Below are positions 1 to 5,687 of a stretch of DNA of 12,422 bases, piece after piece; the stretch's first letter is position 1, and each line of letters starts with the position of its first letter. Both the position numbers and the translations under genes were made by a program. The DNA is from an uncultured Fibrobacter sp. (GTDB lineage: Bacteria > Fibrobacterota > Fibrobacteria > Fibrobacterales > Fibrobacteraceae). The stretch covers positions 1 to 12,422 of the forward strand of contig CALATK010000183.1 in assembly GCA_937891805.1 (NCBI GenBank), given 5' to 3'. Under the pieces are notes generated by a model. That model was not told where the DNA came from. It did no database searches and saw only the letters and a list, made by a program, of their open reading frames with translations.

Positions 1-104
1 TCGGGAAAATTGTAGAGCGGGGCGAGGCGAAAACCGTTCTGACCGCCCCCCAGCACGAATACACAAAGACGCTCCTTGCCGCCGTCCCGACCATTAGACG
101 GTAG
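1..104 (+). CDS. ABC transporter ATP-binding protein, C-terminal fragment (oligopeptide/dipeptide type)
   Basis: Only the last 33 codons are in the window; the frame is open from base 3 and stops at TAG 102-104. The translated tail reads GKIVERGEAKTVL, then PQHEYTKTLLAAVP. This matches the C-terminal extension of Opp/Dpp-family ABC ATPases, where 'G.IVE.G....V...PQHPYT..LL.A.P' follows the nucleotide-binding domain. In that family the protein is a cytoplasmic ATPase subunit that powers peptide, or sometimes nickel or antibiotic, transport through an inner-membrane permease. The Walker motifs lie outside the window, so substrate and subunit type cannot be told. The gene converges on the lipoprotein gene at 110 with 5 bases between stop codons, and no clear terminator lies in that gap. 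Identity comes from a short tail, but the motif is distinctive. Confidence 0.8.
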   Translation, partial: GKIVERGEAKTVLTAPQHEYTKTLLAAVPTIRR

Positions 105-109
105 GGCTG

Positions 110-1150
110 CTAGTTGAGTTCGCCGTCGTAGCCTTGGCCATTGCTGCTTGAAGCCGGGCTAACGGACTTGACGCACTTCTCGAATTCCTCCTGGTTGTTG
201 GCCAGGTAGGCAACGGCATATTCCAGGGTGTTTCCCTGTCCGTCAATAATTTCCTTGTTTATGTCTAGGTAGTCCTTGTTTTCGCTTTTGCACAGGGACT
301 TTTCCACAAAGGTCCGTTCAAAGTCCAGGTTGCAGGTGGTTTTTCCCGAAGATAGTTCCAGCATTACGGTGCGGTTCACCTTTTCGCTGCCATCCTTGGC
401 CAAGGTTTCTTCGGCCTCGTTGTACTTGAGGGCGTATTCCTTGCCATCCATCTTGAAGTTGATGGATGTCTTGGTTTGCGAAACGGTGGTAATCTTGTAT
501 TCCTGAATAAGGCTCAGGACTCTTGCGGAGTCATCGACGAATGCTCCTGGAATGTAGAGCTCAAATGTTCCTTTCAAAGCCCGGAGAATGTCTGCCGTCA
601 ATTCAGAAAGTACTAGGTTCCCGCTTTTCTGGGCGCTGTACCTTTCAAAGTCATATTGAGTTTCGGTGATCATTTCTCCCTTGGAAAGGGTAATGGTTTT
701 TGTGGTAAAGACGTCGCCAGTTGCGCAGAAGGTGTTTTTTTCTACCGGGTCGAAGTCGCAGAAAAGGGCCCTCCAAGTGCCGTATATCTTGTCCGCCGTA
801 CCGCCTAGGTACATGCGGCCGAATCGTTCTTGTTCGCCATTGTTGTAAACCAGGGGGTAAAGTACCAGGGTGTCGCCCCGGAATTCGTATCGGGCGGATT
901 CCTTAGAGGTTCCCAGGTTTACTGTTTTCCATGTGAACGTGCCGTTTTCAAGGAGGCACATGTCTTTGGAATTTTCGGTAGTCCAGGTAATTATGTTGTG
1001 TTCTTCGTCCACTTCTAGGGCGCTTGTCTTCGTGGATACGGCAGGCTCATCGCCTGCACTGGAGGAACTGTCGTCGCTGCAGGCCAAGAAAGTTATGGTA
1101 ACGAAGGCGTACAAGAAAAACAACTTGAATGATAACGAAAGAATTGCCAT
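110..1150 (-). CDS. Putative lipoprotein with DDSSSS linker, function unknown
   Basis: This 346-residue protein starts with a type II signal peptide: a hydrophobic stretch at residues 10-22, then TFLAC, with Cys24 as the predicted lipidated residue. SDDSSSS follows at once, a low-complexity linker frequent in Fibrobacter lipoproteins. The rest looks beta-rich, with patches such as GTFTWKTV, FRGDTLVLY, IYGTWRALF and INFKMDGKEYALKY, and several cysteines that could pair outside the cytoplasm. Another Ser-rich patch (SPASSS) lies near the C-terminus. I see no enzyme motif. I chose ATG 1150 because it puts the signal peptide at the N-terminus; upstream in-frame ATGs lie inside the preceding terminator hairpin. 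There is no Shine-Dalgarno site, but a TACATT element sits 10 bases upstream, so the mRNA may be nearly leaderless. Lipoprotein status is well supported; function is unknown. Confidence 0.8.
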   Translation of the reverse strand: MAILSLSFKLFFLYAFVTITFLACSDDSSSSAGDEPAVSTKTSALEVDEEHNIITWTTENSKDMCLLENGTFTWKTVNLGTSKESARYEFRGDTLVLYPLVYNNGEQERFGRMYLGGTADKIYGTWRALFCDFDPVEKNTFCATGDVFTTKTITLSKGEMITETQYDFERYSAQKSGNLVLSELTADILRALKGTFELYIPGAFVDDSARVLSLIQEYKITTVSQTKTSINFKMDGKEYALKYNEAEETLAKDGSEKVNRTVMLELSSGKTTCNLDFERTFVEKSLCKSENKDYLDINKEIIDGQGNTLEYAVAYLANNQEEFEKCVKSVSPASSSNGQGYDGELN

Positions 1151-1160
1151 ATCATACAAC

Positions 1161-1166
1161 AATGTA
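1161..1166 (-). promoter_or_regulatory. Possible -10 element (TACATT) for the 110-1150 lipoprotein gene
   Basis: On the minus strand TACATT follows directly on the T-run of the upstream terminator and ends 10 bases before ATG 1150. It fits the TAnATT pattern seen upstream of other genes in this window. A start site 6-8 bases downstream would leave a leader of only a few bases. The -35 region would overlap the terminator hairpin and no good TTGACA is visible, so this is a weak prediction. Confidence 0.3.
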
Positions 1167-1199
1167 AAAAAAAACGGCATCGCCAAAGAAGCAATGCCG
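1166..1199 (-). terminator. Rho-independent terminator after the 1244-1762 lipoprotein gene
   Basis: Read on the minus strand, CGGCATTGC pairs with GCGATGCCG (9 bp including one G-U) around a 7-base loop and is followed by nine T residues. It begins 44 bases past the TAA stop at 1244. Its T-run ends only 15 bases before the ATG of the next minus-strand gene. Confidence 0.85.
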
Positions 1200-1243
1200 G
1201 GGCGGTTTTCCATGTGGATGAACAAGGATTTTGCCAGATGCTC

Positions 1244-1762
1244 TTAGAAAAGGTCCTTTGCGGAGCAGACGGACTTTTTCACGTAGATTTCGTTTTCGGT
1301 GGCCCCGTCGAAGAGGATACCGTTCAGGTACAGGGAGTCGTTGCTGACCTTTACCGTGAATTCGAAATCCTTGATGGTGCCGTCGCTGTGTTCCTGTTTG
1401 AGGGTGAGTTTGTCGGCGCTAAGGGTATAAGTTCCTTCAAAGTAGCCTACGGGATTGTTCTTGATGCCGTTGCCAAAGTCGGTGGGGTTCTTGAACTCGA
1501 TGATGACGTTCTTGTCCGTAATCTGGGTGTTGTGCCAGAATCCCAGGAGACAATCGGCGGAAATGCCGTTGTCGCAAGTCACGTCGGGTTTGACCTTGCC
1601 GATTTCGGTAGGGCTTACCATGTCGCCATTTTCGTTCAGACTGTATTCGTGAATCTTGCAGTAATTGGCAGAGGTGTCTACAGTGTCAGACCCGCTGCTG
1701 CTGTCGTCCCCGCAGGCCATCAGTGCCAGTCCGATTGAAGCGTATGCGATAATTTTTTTCAT
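1244..1762 (-). CDS. Small putative lipoprotein with GDDSSSG linker, function unknown
   Basis: This 172-residue protein has a clean lipoprotein signal: MKK, a hydrophobic core at residues 4-15, and LMAC with Cys17 lipidated, then GDDSSSGSD. The mature part contains four further cysteines (in NYCKIHEY, DVTCDNG, ADCLLGFW and KSVCSAK), which suggests disulfides outside the cytoplasm. Segments such as LLGFWHN, YFEGTYTLSADKLTL and FTVKVSNDSLYLNG look like strands of a small beta-barrel or lipocalin-like fold, but this is only an impression. ATG 1762 is preceded by a perfect AAGGAGG (1767-1773) 4 bases away, unlike its two minus-strand neighbours, which lack a Shine-Dalgarno site. A candidate promoter lies at 1796-1824 and a strong terminator follows, so it is probably monocistronic. 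Function unknown. Confidence 0.85.
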   Translation of the reverse strand: MKKIIAYASIGLALMACGDDSSSGSDTVDTSANYCKIHEYSLNENGDMVSPTEIGKVKPDVTCDNGISADCLLGFWHNTQITDKNVIIEFKNPTDFGNGIKNNPVGYFEGTYTLSADKLTLKQEHSDGTIKDFEFTVKVSNDSLYLNGILFDGATENEIYVKKSVCSAKDLF

Positions 1763-1795
1763 ATTTCCTCCTTGATTAAATTATGTCATAAAAAT

Positions 1796-1824
1796 AACAT
1801 AAAAAATCAAATGAAAAATATCAA
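1796..1824 (-). promoter_or_regulatory. Candidate sigma70-type promoter for the 1244-1762 gene
   Basis: On the minus strand TTGATA (1824-1819) is separated by exactly 17 bases from TATGTT (1801-1796). This predicts a start near 1789 and a leader of about 27 bases that contains the strong AAGGAGG site. The region is very AT-rich, so chance matches are possible. An alternative -10, CATAAT at 1785-1780, has a 19-base spacing to TTGATT. Confidence 0.4.
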
Positions 1825-1836
1825 ACTGTTTTTATT

Positions 1837-1864
1837 AAAGGAAAAGCCCCCTTTTCGGGGGCTT
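1837..1864 (-). terminator. Rho-independent terminator after the 1888-2247 gene
   Basis: Minus strand: AAGCCCCC, loop GAAAA, GGGGGCTT, followed by a T-rich tail (TTCCTTT). The 8-bp stem has a GC-rich core. It lies 23 bases past the TAA stop at 1888-1890 and just upstream of the next gene's candidate promoter, so the two lipoprotein genes are separate transcription units. Confidence 0.8.
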
Positions 1865-1887
1865 CCAACAAATGATTGCGGTGTTTT

Positions 1888-2247
1888 TTAGTTTTTGCCC
1901 ACCTTGGCGAGGCACTTTTCCAGAGGATCCCTGGTCTTTTCGCCGGTAGCTTCGCAGGATGTCTTTTGTTCGGTGTCTTTGACGAACTTAGTGACGGCGA
2001 CTCTCTTGCCGTCGACGAGGAACTCGAAGTTTCCGTGCTTCATGCCCTTGTGGCAGGCGCCGGTTACATCTAGGGCAAGGCCGTTGGCGTCGGTGAAGTG
2101 CCACTGGGCGTGCTTCATGTGGAGGCCGGTGCAGTCCAGGGGTGCATTCTGCTGTTCGGTGGTCTGGGTCTTGGCGAAATGTCCGCCGCAGGCCGTGAGG
2201 GAGAGGGCCGCAAGGGCCAAAATGGGGAGTAGGATTATTTTCTTCAT
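1888..2247 (-). CDS. Small putative lipoprotein, function unknown
   Basis: This 119-residue protein begins MKKIILLPILALAALSLTAC, a textbook lipoprotein signal with lipobox LTAC and Cys20 lipidated, followed by GGHF. The mature part (about 100 residues) has four more cysteines (Cys39, Cys65 and two near residues 98 and 112). The stretch GACHKGMKHGNFEFLVDGKR faintly resembles one MORN/YwqK-type turn (G..HG.....DGK), but a single degenerate copy is not enough to assign the family. There is no Shine-Dalgarno site. Instead the upstream sequence has CTATATT ending 8 bases before ATG 2247, which predicts a nearly leaderless mRNA. The gene is divergent from the RNA methyltransferase gene 67 bases away. 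Function unknown; coding status is well supported by the signal peptide and terminator. Confidence 0.8.
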   Translation of the reverse strand: MKKIILLPILALAALSLTACGGHFAKTQTTEQQNAPLDCTGLHMKHAQWHFTDANGLALDVTGACHKGMKHGNFEFLVDGKRVAVTKFVKDTEQKTSCEATGEKTRDPLEKCLAKVGKN

Positions 2248-2255
2248 AATGCACT

Positions 2256-2261
2256 AATATA
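2256..2261 (-). promoter_or_regulatory. Predicted -10 element (TATATT) of the 1888-2247 gene
   Basis: TATATT within CCTATATTAG on the minus strand ends 8 bases before the ATG. Typical -10 to +1 spacing puts transcription start 1-2 bases before the start codon. No convincing -35 is seen at 17 bases (CTTCCT). Confidence 0.45.
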
Positions 2262-2302
2262 GGTTTATTTTTTGCAGAAGGAAGAGCAGGACGCAGGGAT
2301 GC

Positions 2303-2308
2303 TATATT
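2303..2308 (+). promoter_or_regulatory. Predicted -10 element (TATATT) of the RNA methyltransferase gene
   Basis: TATATT within GCTATATTTTC ends 6 bases before GTG 2315, exactly the usual distance to +1, so the mRNA may start on the GTG itself. No good -35 is visible at 16-18 bases (GGAAGA). The element mirrors the divergent -10 at 2256-2261. Confidence 0.45.
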
Positions 2309-2314
2309 TTCTCC

Positions 2315-3682
2315 GTGATTTGTGAACTTTCCATAGAAAAACTGGTGCAGGGGGGCGAGGGACTTGCCCGCCTGGACGACGGTCGCGTGTGTTTTGTGCG
2401 GGGAGGACTCCCCGGGGAACGCTGCCGGGTGGAACTGACCGCGGGCAAGAAGGACTTTGCACGGGGTCGGGTGGTGGAAGTGCTGGAAAAGATCGCCGAC
2501 CGCGTGCAGCCCCGCTGTCCATTATATGGGAAATGCGGTGGCTGCAGTTTGCAGCATCTGGATTCCGCGAAACAGGTTCCATACCTGGAACGGGTTGAGC
2601 GGGAAAACTTCAAGCGGATTGCCCATCAGGAATTGCCTGCGAACTTCAAGATTTATCAGGCCGAACCCTGGGGCTACAGGAACCGGGCCCGTGTGGTTTA
2701 CCTGGGGGAGAAAGACGGCCGTTGCCGATTCGGATTTCGCAAACAGGAAAGCAACGGGGTGGTGGCCATAGAGAATTGTCCGGTGCTTACTCCCGGGTTG
2801 AACGATTTCTTGAAAACGGCCAAAGCGTCAGAAGTATTCAAGGGCCTGAAACGCATCCCGAAAGATTTGGAGCTGAACCTGTTCGACGACGGCAGGGGTC
2901 GTGTGGCCTACTACTACCGTGGTATGCCCGAATCCCGCAGGCAGGAGTGTTCCGTCAGTACCGTCAAGATGGGCGGAAAAGAAATAGTCAGCGACGCTTC
3001 CGTGTTTTTCCAGAGCAACCTTTCCCTGTTGCCCCGTCTGGTAGAGTCCGTGCGGGAGGCGGTGGACGAAGGTATCGCCTCGGGAGCGGCGTCAGACGAA
3101 TGGCTGATAGACCTTTTCAGCGGTGTCGGGTTCTTTGCCGCCATATTGCAGGACAAGTTCCGGCGGGTCACTACGGTGGAACGGGAACCGCTGTGTCTCA
3201 AGTATGCGAAGGTTAATTTGTGCGGAAACGGGGGCGTTGCGGGGGTGTCCCCCGCAGAGAGGGTAGCGGAAGCGGCGGAGAGCTCGCTTTCGAAGCAGGG
3301 ACAACAGGGGGATCCCCGCCTGCGCGGGGATGACAAGAAGGTGGTGAAGGAGGACAGCCGCTGGAGCGAGGGGGAGGCTTCCCCCTTTACGCAAGTAGAA
3401 AACATCTCTGCACCGGCGGAGGAATGGCTCGCGAAAAACGTGGTGGACAAGCCAGCTACCCTGATAGTGGACCCGCCCAGGACGGGACTCCCGCCGGAGG
3501 CACTTACGGCCATCGTGAAGAGTTCCGTGAACCGGCTGATTTATGTTTCTTGCGACCCGGTGACCCTGGCCAGGGATTTTGCGAAGTTTAGCACGGCGGG
3601 GTTTGCCCTGAAACGTGCAGAAGGTTTCGCTTTTTACCCCCAGACACCCCATCTGGAAATGATGTTCGTGCTTGCCCGCTAG
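2315..3682 (+). CDS. 23S rRNA/tRNA (uracil-C5)-methyltransferase, RlmD/TrmA family, with in-frame REP-like insertion
   Basis: This 455-residue member of COG2265 transfers a methyl group from S-adenosylmethionine to C5 of a uridine in rRNA or tRNA, in the cytoplasm. An N-terminal TRAM domain (residues 3-55, IEKLVQGGEGLARL) is followed by the iron-sulfur cysteines Cys68, Cys74 and Cys77 (CPLYGKCGGC), with Cys155 a likely fourth ligand. The Rossmann part has DLFSGVGFFA (266-275), VDPPRTGL (385-392), the nucleophile Cys413 in YVSCDPVTLARD, and PHLEMM with Glu448 as probable base. Residues 306-360 have no counterpart in the family and carry REP-like palindromes; flanking motifs stay in frame. The start is GTG 2315, with no Shine-Dalgarno site but a -10 element 6 bases upstream. 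RlmCD/RlmD-like specificity is likely from the Fe-S motif plus TRAM domain, but the target uridine cannot be read from the sequence. Confidence 0.93.
   Translation: MICELSIEKLVQGGEGLARLDDGRVCFVRGGLPGERCRVELTAGKKDFARGRVVEVLEKIADRVQPRCPLYGKCGGCSLQHLDSAKQVPYLERVERENFKRIAHQELPANFKIYQAEPWGYRNRARVVYLGEKDGRCRFGFRKQESNGVVAIENCPVLTPGLNDFLKTAKASEVFKGLKRIPKDLELNLFDDGRGRVAYYYRGMPESRRQECSVSTVKMGGKEIVSDASVFFQSNLSLLPRLVESVREAVDEGIASGAASDEWLIDLFSGVGFFAAILQDKFRRVTTVEREPLCLKYAKVNLCGNGGVAGVSPAERVAEAAESSLSKQGQQGDPRLRGDDKKVVKEDSRWSEGEASPFTQVENISAPAEEWLAKNVVDKPATLIVDPPRTGLPPEALTAIVKSSVNRLIYVSCDPVTLARDFAKFSTAGFALKRAEGFAFYPQTPHLEMMFVLAR
3230..3394 (+). repeat. REP-like palindromic insertion inside the methyltransferase gene
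   Basis: About 165 bases, a multiple of three, encode residues 306-360 and interrupt the SAM domain between NLCGNG and VENISAPAEEW. The stretch holds three hairpins: GCGGGGG/CCCCCGC (3239-3255), ATCCCCGC/GCGGGGAT (3312-3331) and GGGGGA/TCCCCC (3370-3385). The middle one, in GGATCCCCGC...GCGGGGATGAC, is the kind of repeat that yields spurious 'VIPAQAGI' peptides on one strand and 'DPRLRGDD' on the other; both are seen here. Exact borders are inferred from the protein family, not from target-site duplications. Confidence 0.7.
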
Positions 3683-3703
3683 AAAGGGGCGATTGTCTGT
3701 GAA

Positions 3704-3738
3704 CGTTGGGTGCTGGGCGTTGGTCGTCGGGCGCTGTA
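3704..3738 (+). repeat. Five degenerate heptads (YGYTGGG type)
   Basis: Five consecutive 7-base units, CGTTGGG, TGCTGGG, CGTTGGT, CGTCGGG and CGCTGTA, fill most of the 91-base gap before the lipoprotein operon. The unit differs from the other heptad loci in the window. TTGGTC inside it could act as a -35 with a 19-base spacing to TAGATT. Confidence 0.55.
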
Positions 3739-3744
3739 ATTTGC

Positions 3745-3750
3745 TAGATT
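3745..3750 (+). promoter_or_regulatory. Possible -10 element (TAGATT) of the lipoprotein/MetH-like operon
   Basis: TAGATT in TTGCTAGATTGTG matches the TAnATT pattern and ends 23 bases before ATG 3774. A start near 3757 would give a leader of about 17 bases that includes the AGAGG ribosome-binding site. The only -35 candidate is TTGGTC (3720-3725), at a long 19-base spacing. Confidence 0.4.
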
Positions 3751-3773
3751 GTGAAGGTTAAGAAGAGGTGATT

Positions 3774-4211
3774 ATGAAAAAATCATTGTTTTTGTTGTTA
3801 CTGGCTTTTGGCCTTTTGTTTTCGGCCTGTTCCGTGGAAGAGCCTTCCGTAGTTTGCGGCAGGGAATGGAACCCGGGCACCCAGGTGGTGGCCGATACCG
3901 CTAGCGAGTTCGCCCTGAACGACCCGCTGATTGTGCAGTTCCGCTACGGTAAGAATTTCGACTTTACCAAGTTGACCATCGCCTTTTACGAGGGAACCCT
4001 GGCTGCCAAGGGCAAGAAGATTTGGGACCGCGAAGTCCCCGTGAACGAGAAACTGGGTTCCTACACCCTGCAGGGAAAGTCCAAGAGCGGAGGCCTCATG
4101 ACCGTCCGTGAACTGGCCCGCCAGAAACACCCCGGTACCGTGATGGTGGAATTCAGCACCGAGGGCCGAGTCCTTGCCTCTAAGGAACTGAACATTACAA
4201 AGAACAAGTAA
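3774..4211 (+). CDS. Small putative lipoprotein, first gene of the lipoprotein/MetH-like operon
   Basis: This 145-residue protein starts with MKKSLFLLLLAFGLLFSAC: a signal peptide with lipobox FSAC and Cys19 lipidated. The mature part contains one more cysteine (VVCGREW) and is predicted to be mainly beta: DPLIVQFRYGKNFDFTKLTI, FYEGTLAAKGKKIWDREVPV, GTVMVEFSTEGRVLASKEL. This resembles a small Ig-like or beta-sandwich module, though I do not recognise a named family. ATG 3774 is chosen over an upstream in-frame GTG at 3768 because AGAGG (3764-3768) then lies 5 bases away and the MKK start is typical. The next gene begins 27 bases after its stop on the same strand, so co-transcription is likely. 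Function unknown. Confidence 0.82.
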   Translation: MKKSLFLLLLAFGLLFSACSVEEPSVVCGREWNPGTQVVADTASEFALNDPLIVQFRYGKNFDFTKLTIAFYEGTLAAKGKKIWDREVPVNEKLGSYTLQGKSKSGGLMTVRELARQKHPGTVMVEFSTEGRVLASKELNITKNK

Positions 4212-4238
4212 CCGACTTTTGCGACAGGTTTGTTAGGA

Positions 4239-5180
4239 ATGCGATTGAGTAGATGTCTTGGTATTTGCGGCGTGGCCCTTGCGACTTTTGGCCTTGTGCT
4301 TTTGTCGGGTTGTAACGAATCTACGGTGACGGTGGGCTATAAACTGCCTGCTCCCGTGGATTTGGAACTTTATGCCGAAAGTTATTACGCTACGGTAGAT
4401 ATGGAAGGTACGGAGCAGATGGGGACCATTACTGCTGCCTACGACGACTTGAACTATTCCTCCAGTGGGGACACCTTGAAGGTGAAGCGCAAGTATGTGA
4501 TGGACAAGTCCCGTGGCTACCTGAAGAACTTTATGCCTACGGAACTGGCCTTCCGCATCAAGGAAGTGGACCTTACCGCCGTGGACCGTGCGGTGATTTC
4601 GTTGGAAGGGATTGACGACGGCTACGATTCTCTCTTGGCCCACATTCCCATGCCGGAGCGCTGGCGCAAGCAGCTTTTGAATCCGGAATACAAGCCCCAC
4701 CTGAAACGCCTGGAAAAGCACCGCTGGGAAATGACCCACCTGCTTAAAGGGGAAGTGCCCACCAAAGGGAACATTACGAAACTACTTGAAGAACAGGGGC
4801 GCCTGAACTTTGCGCTGATCAAGATTGATTCCGTGGTGGTGAAGGGTTTCGAGAACCGGGACCACCGCCGTTGCCTGGACTACGTGGTGTACCTGACGGA
4901 AACGGAGAGTTTCCCTTACTATATCTGGGAGCAGCACGTGAACAGCAACATCATTCCTGAAAAGTACCAGGCTTACAATTCCGGACTCAAGGCGGAATAC
5001 AGCACCGCCTTCGAGGTGATGATGGAACCCGAGACGGGAATTCCATGTCAGGAGCGTGAAGTGAAAGTAGGGAAGCATACCATGGTGCACCCTGTCACCA
5101 AGGATACGGTGGTCTTTGAAAGCCACATTACCAATGAACGCCTGTTCAACCTGAAAAGGGCCGAGGAGAGCGCCGAGTAA
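4239..5180 (+). CDS. Putative lipoprotein of about 310 residues, function unknown
   Basis: This 313-residue protein begins with a signal peptide whose hydrophobic core spans residues 7-22 and ends in LLSGC, with Cys25 lipidated. The mature region mixes predicted strands (ELYAESYYATVDME, GDTLKVKRKYVMD, LNFALIKIDSVVVKGF, CLDYVVYLTE) with a charged helical segment around residues 140-185 (LLNPEYKPHLKRLEKHRWEM and following). I recognise no catalytic motif or named family. ATG 4239 is preferred over the earlier in-frame TTG 4230, and ACAGG lies about 9 bases upstream. Its TAA stop overlaps the next ATG (TAATG), so the two products are probably translationally coupled and may act together at the envelope. 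Function is unknown; coding and lipoprotein calls are strong. Confidence 0.82.
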   Translation: MRLSRCLGICGVALATFGLVLLSGCNESTVTVGYKLPAPVDLELYAESYYATVDMEGTEQMGTITAAYDDLNYSSSGDTLKVKRKYVMDKSRGYLKNFMPTELAFRIKEVDLTAVDRAVISLEGIDDGYDSLLAHIPMPERWRKQLLNPEYKPHLKRLEKHRWEMTHLLKGEVPTKGNITKLLEEQGRLNFALIKIDSVVVKGFENRDHRRCLDYVVYLTETESFPYYIWEQHVNSNIIPEKYQAYNSGLKAEYSTAFEVMMEPETGIPCQEREVKVGKHTMVHPVTKDTVVFESHITNERLFNLKRAEESAE

Positions 5181-5677
5181 TGCTTTTTAGGGGACATAAC
5201 GGATTGGGTGGTGTGGACTTCGCGAAGGACTTTGCGAAGTCGCTCTTTGCGTTGCTTCCGCTATTGATGCTGACCATGCTTTCGGGTTGCGCGAACCACC
5301 CCTCGCCCCAGCAGACCATGGTGGACGACCGCTACATGGTTTACGAGCAGACTTACAAGGCCTACGCTGAAGCGGAGAAGAAATACTTGAACCTGCTTTT
5401 CAACATCGAACGCCTGCCCGAAGAAGAAGAGCTGTGGATGATGAAGCGTGACCAGATGCTGGAACTTTTGCAACTGCGGGACCTGATGCTCCAGGCCCGT
5501 GGCGAGCTGGACGATGCCGTGCAGGACTGGGAAAAGCATCTGCAAGAACTTCAGGCTGAGGCAAAGCAGGCTCAGGTAAAGCAGTTCAATCCGAACTTTA
5601 CGGGGCGAGACGGCCAGCGGTCGAGCCCCGGGCAGTTGCTGCCCGGCGAAGTGAAGGGCAAGAACCAGCGGTGGTAG
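5180..5677 (+). CDS. Putative lipoprotein with long helical (coiled-coil) domain
   Basis: This 165-residue protein has a signal segment at residues 21-36 (SLFALLPLLMLTMLSG) and Cys37 as the predicted lipidated residue. After a short linker, residues 49-133 are almost entirely helix-forming and rich in Glu, Lys, Leu and Gln (YKAYAEAEKKYLNLLFNIER, ELDDAVQDWEKHLQELQAEA), which suggests a coiled coil or helical hairpin. The C-terminus is Pro/Gly-rich and basic. ATG 5180 overlaps the upstream stop as TAATG. That start leaves a long polar N-region of 20 residues containing a DFAKDFAK duplication; GTG 5213 (residue 12) would give a more ordinary 26-residue signal peptide and is a real alternative. 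No family is recognised. A periplasmic spacer or partner-binding role is only inference. Confidence 0.78.
   Translation: MLFRGHNGLGGVDFAKDFAKSLFALLPLLMLTMLSGCANHPSPQQTMVDDRYMVYEQTYKAYAEAEKKYLNLLFNIERLPEEEELWMMKRDQMLELLQLRDLMLQARGELDDAVQDWEKHLQELQAEAKQAQVKQFNPNFTGRDGQRSSPGQLLPGEVKGKNQRW
5216..5241 (+). repeat. Hairpin and tandem 12-mer in the start region of the 5180 lipoprotein gene
   Basis: GACTTCGC (5216-5223) and GCGAAGTC (5234-5241) form an 8-bp stem over a 10-base loop. The same stretch is a near-perfect tandem 12-mer encoding DFAKDFAK. It may be a coincidental codon pattern, or a small structure affecting translation from ATG 5180 versus GTG 5213. Confidence 0.4.
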
Positions 5678-5687
5678 AGGCTAACTC

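Noticed and set aside
82..101. Small inverted repeat CCGTC/GACGG at the end of the ABC transporter gene as a terminator
   Set aside because: The stem is 5 bp with a 10-base loop and no T-run on either strand.
1214..1738. 174-codon plus-strand frame opposite the 1244-1762 lipoprotein
   Set aside because: The minus-strand frame has a signal peptide, lipobox, perfect AAGGAGG and a terminator; the plus-strand frame has none of these.
2041..2110. MORN/YwqK repeat domain in the 1888-2247 lipoprotein
   Set aside because: Only one weak G..HG/DGK match is present, while the family needs several consecutive repeats.
3092..3652. Minus-strand frame containing VIPAQAGIPLL
   Set aside because: This peptide is the known spurious translation of REP-like repeats; the plus-strand methyltransferase with all its motifs is the real gene.
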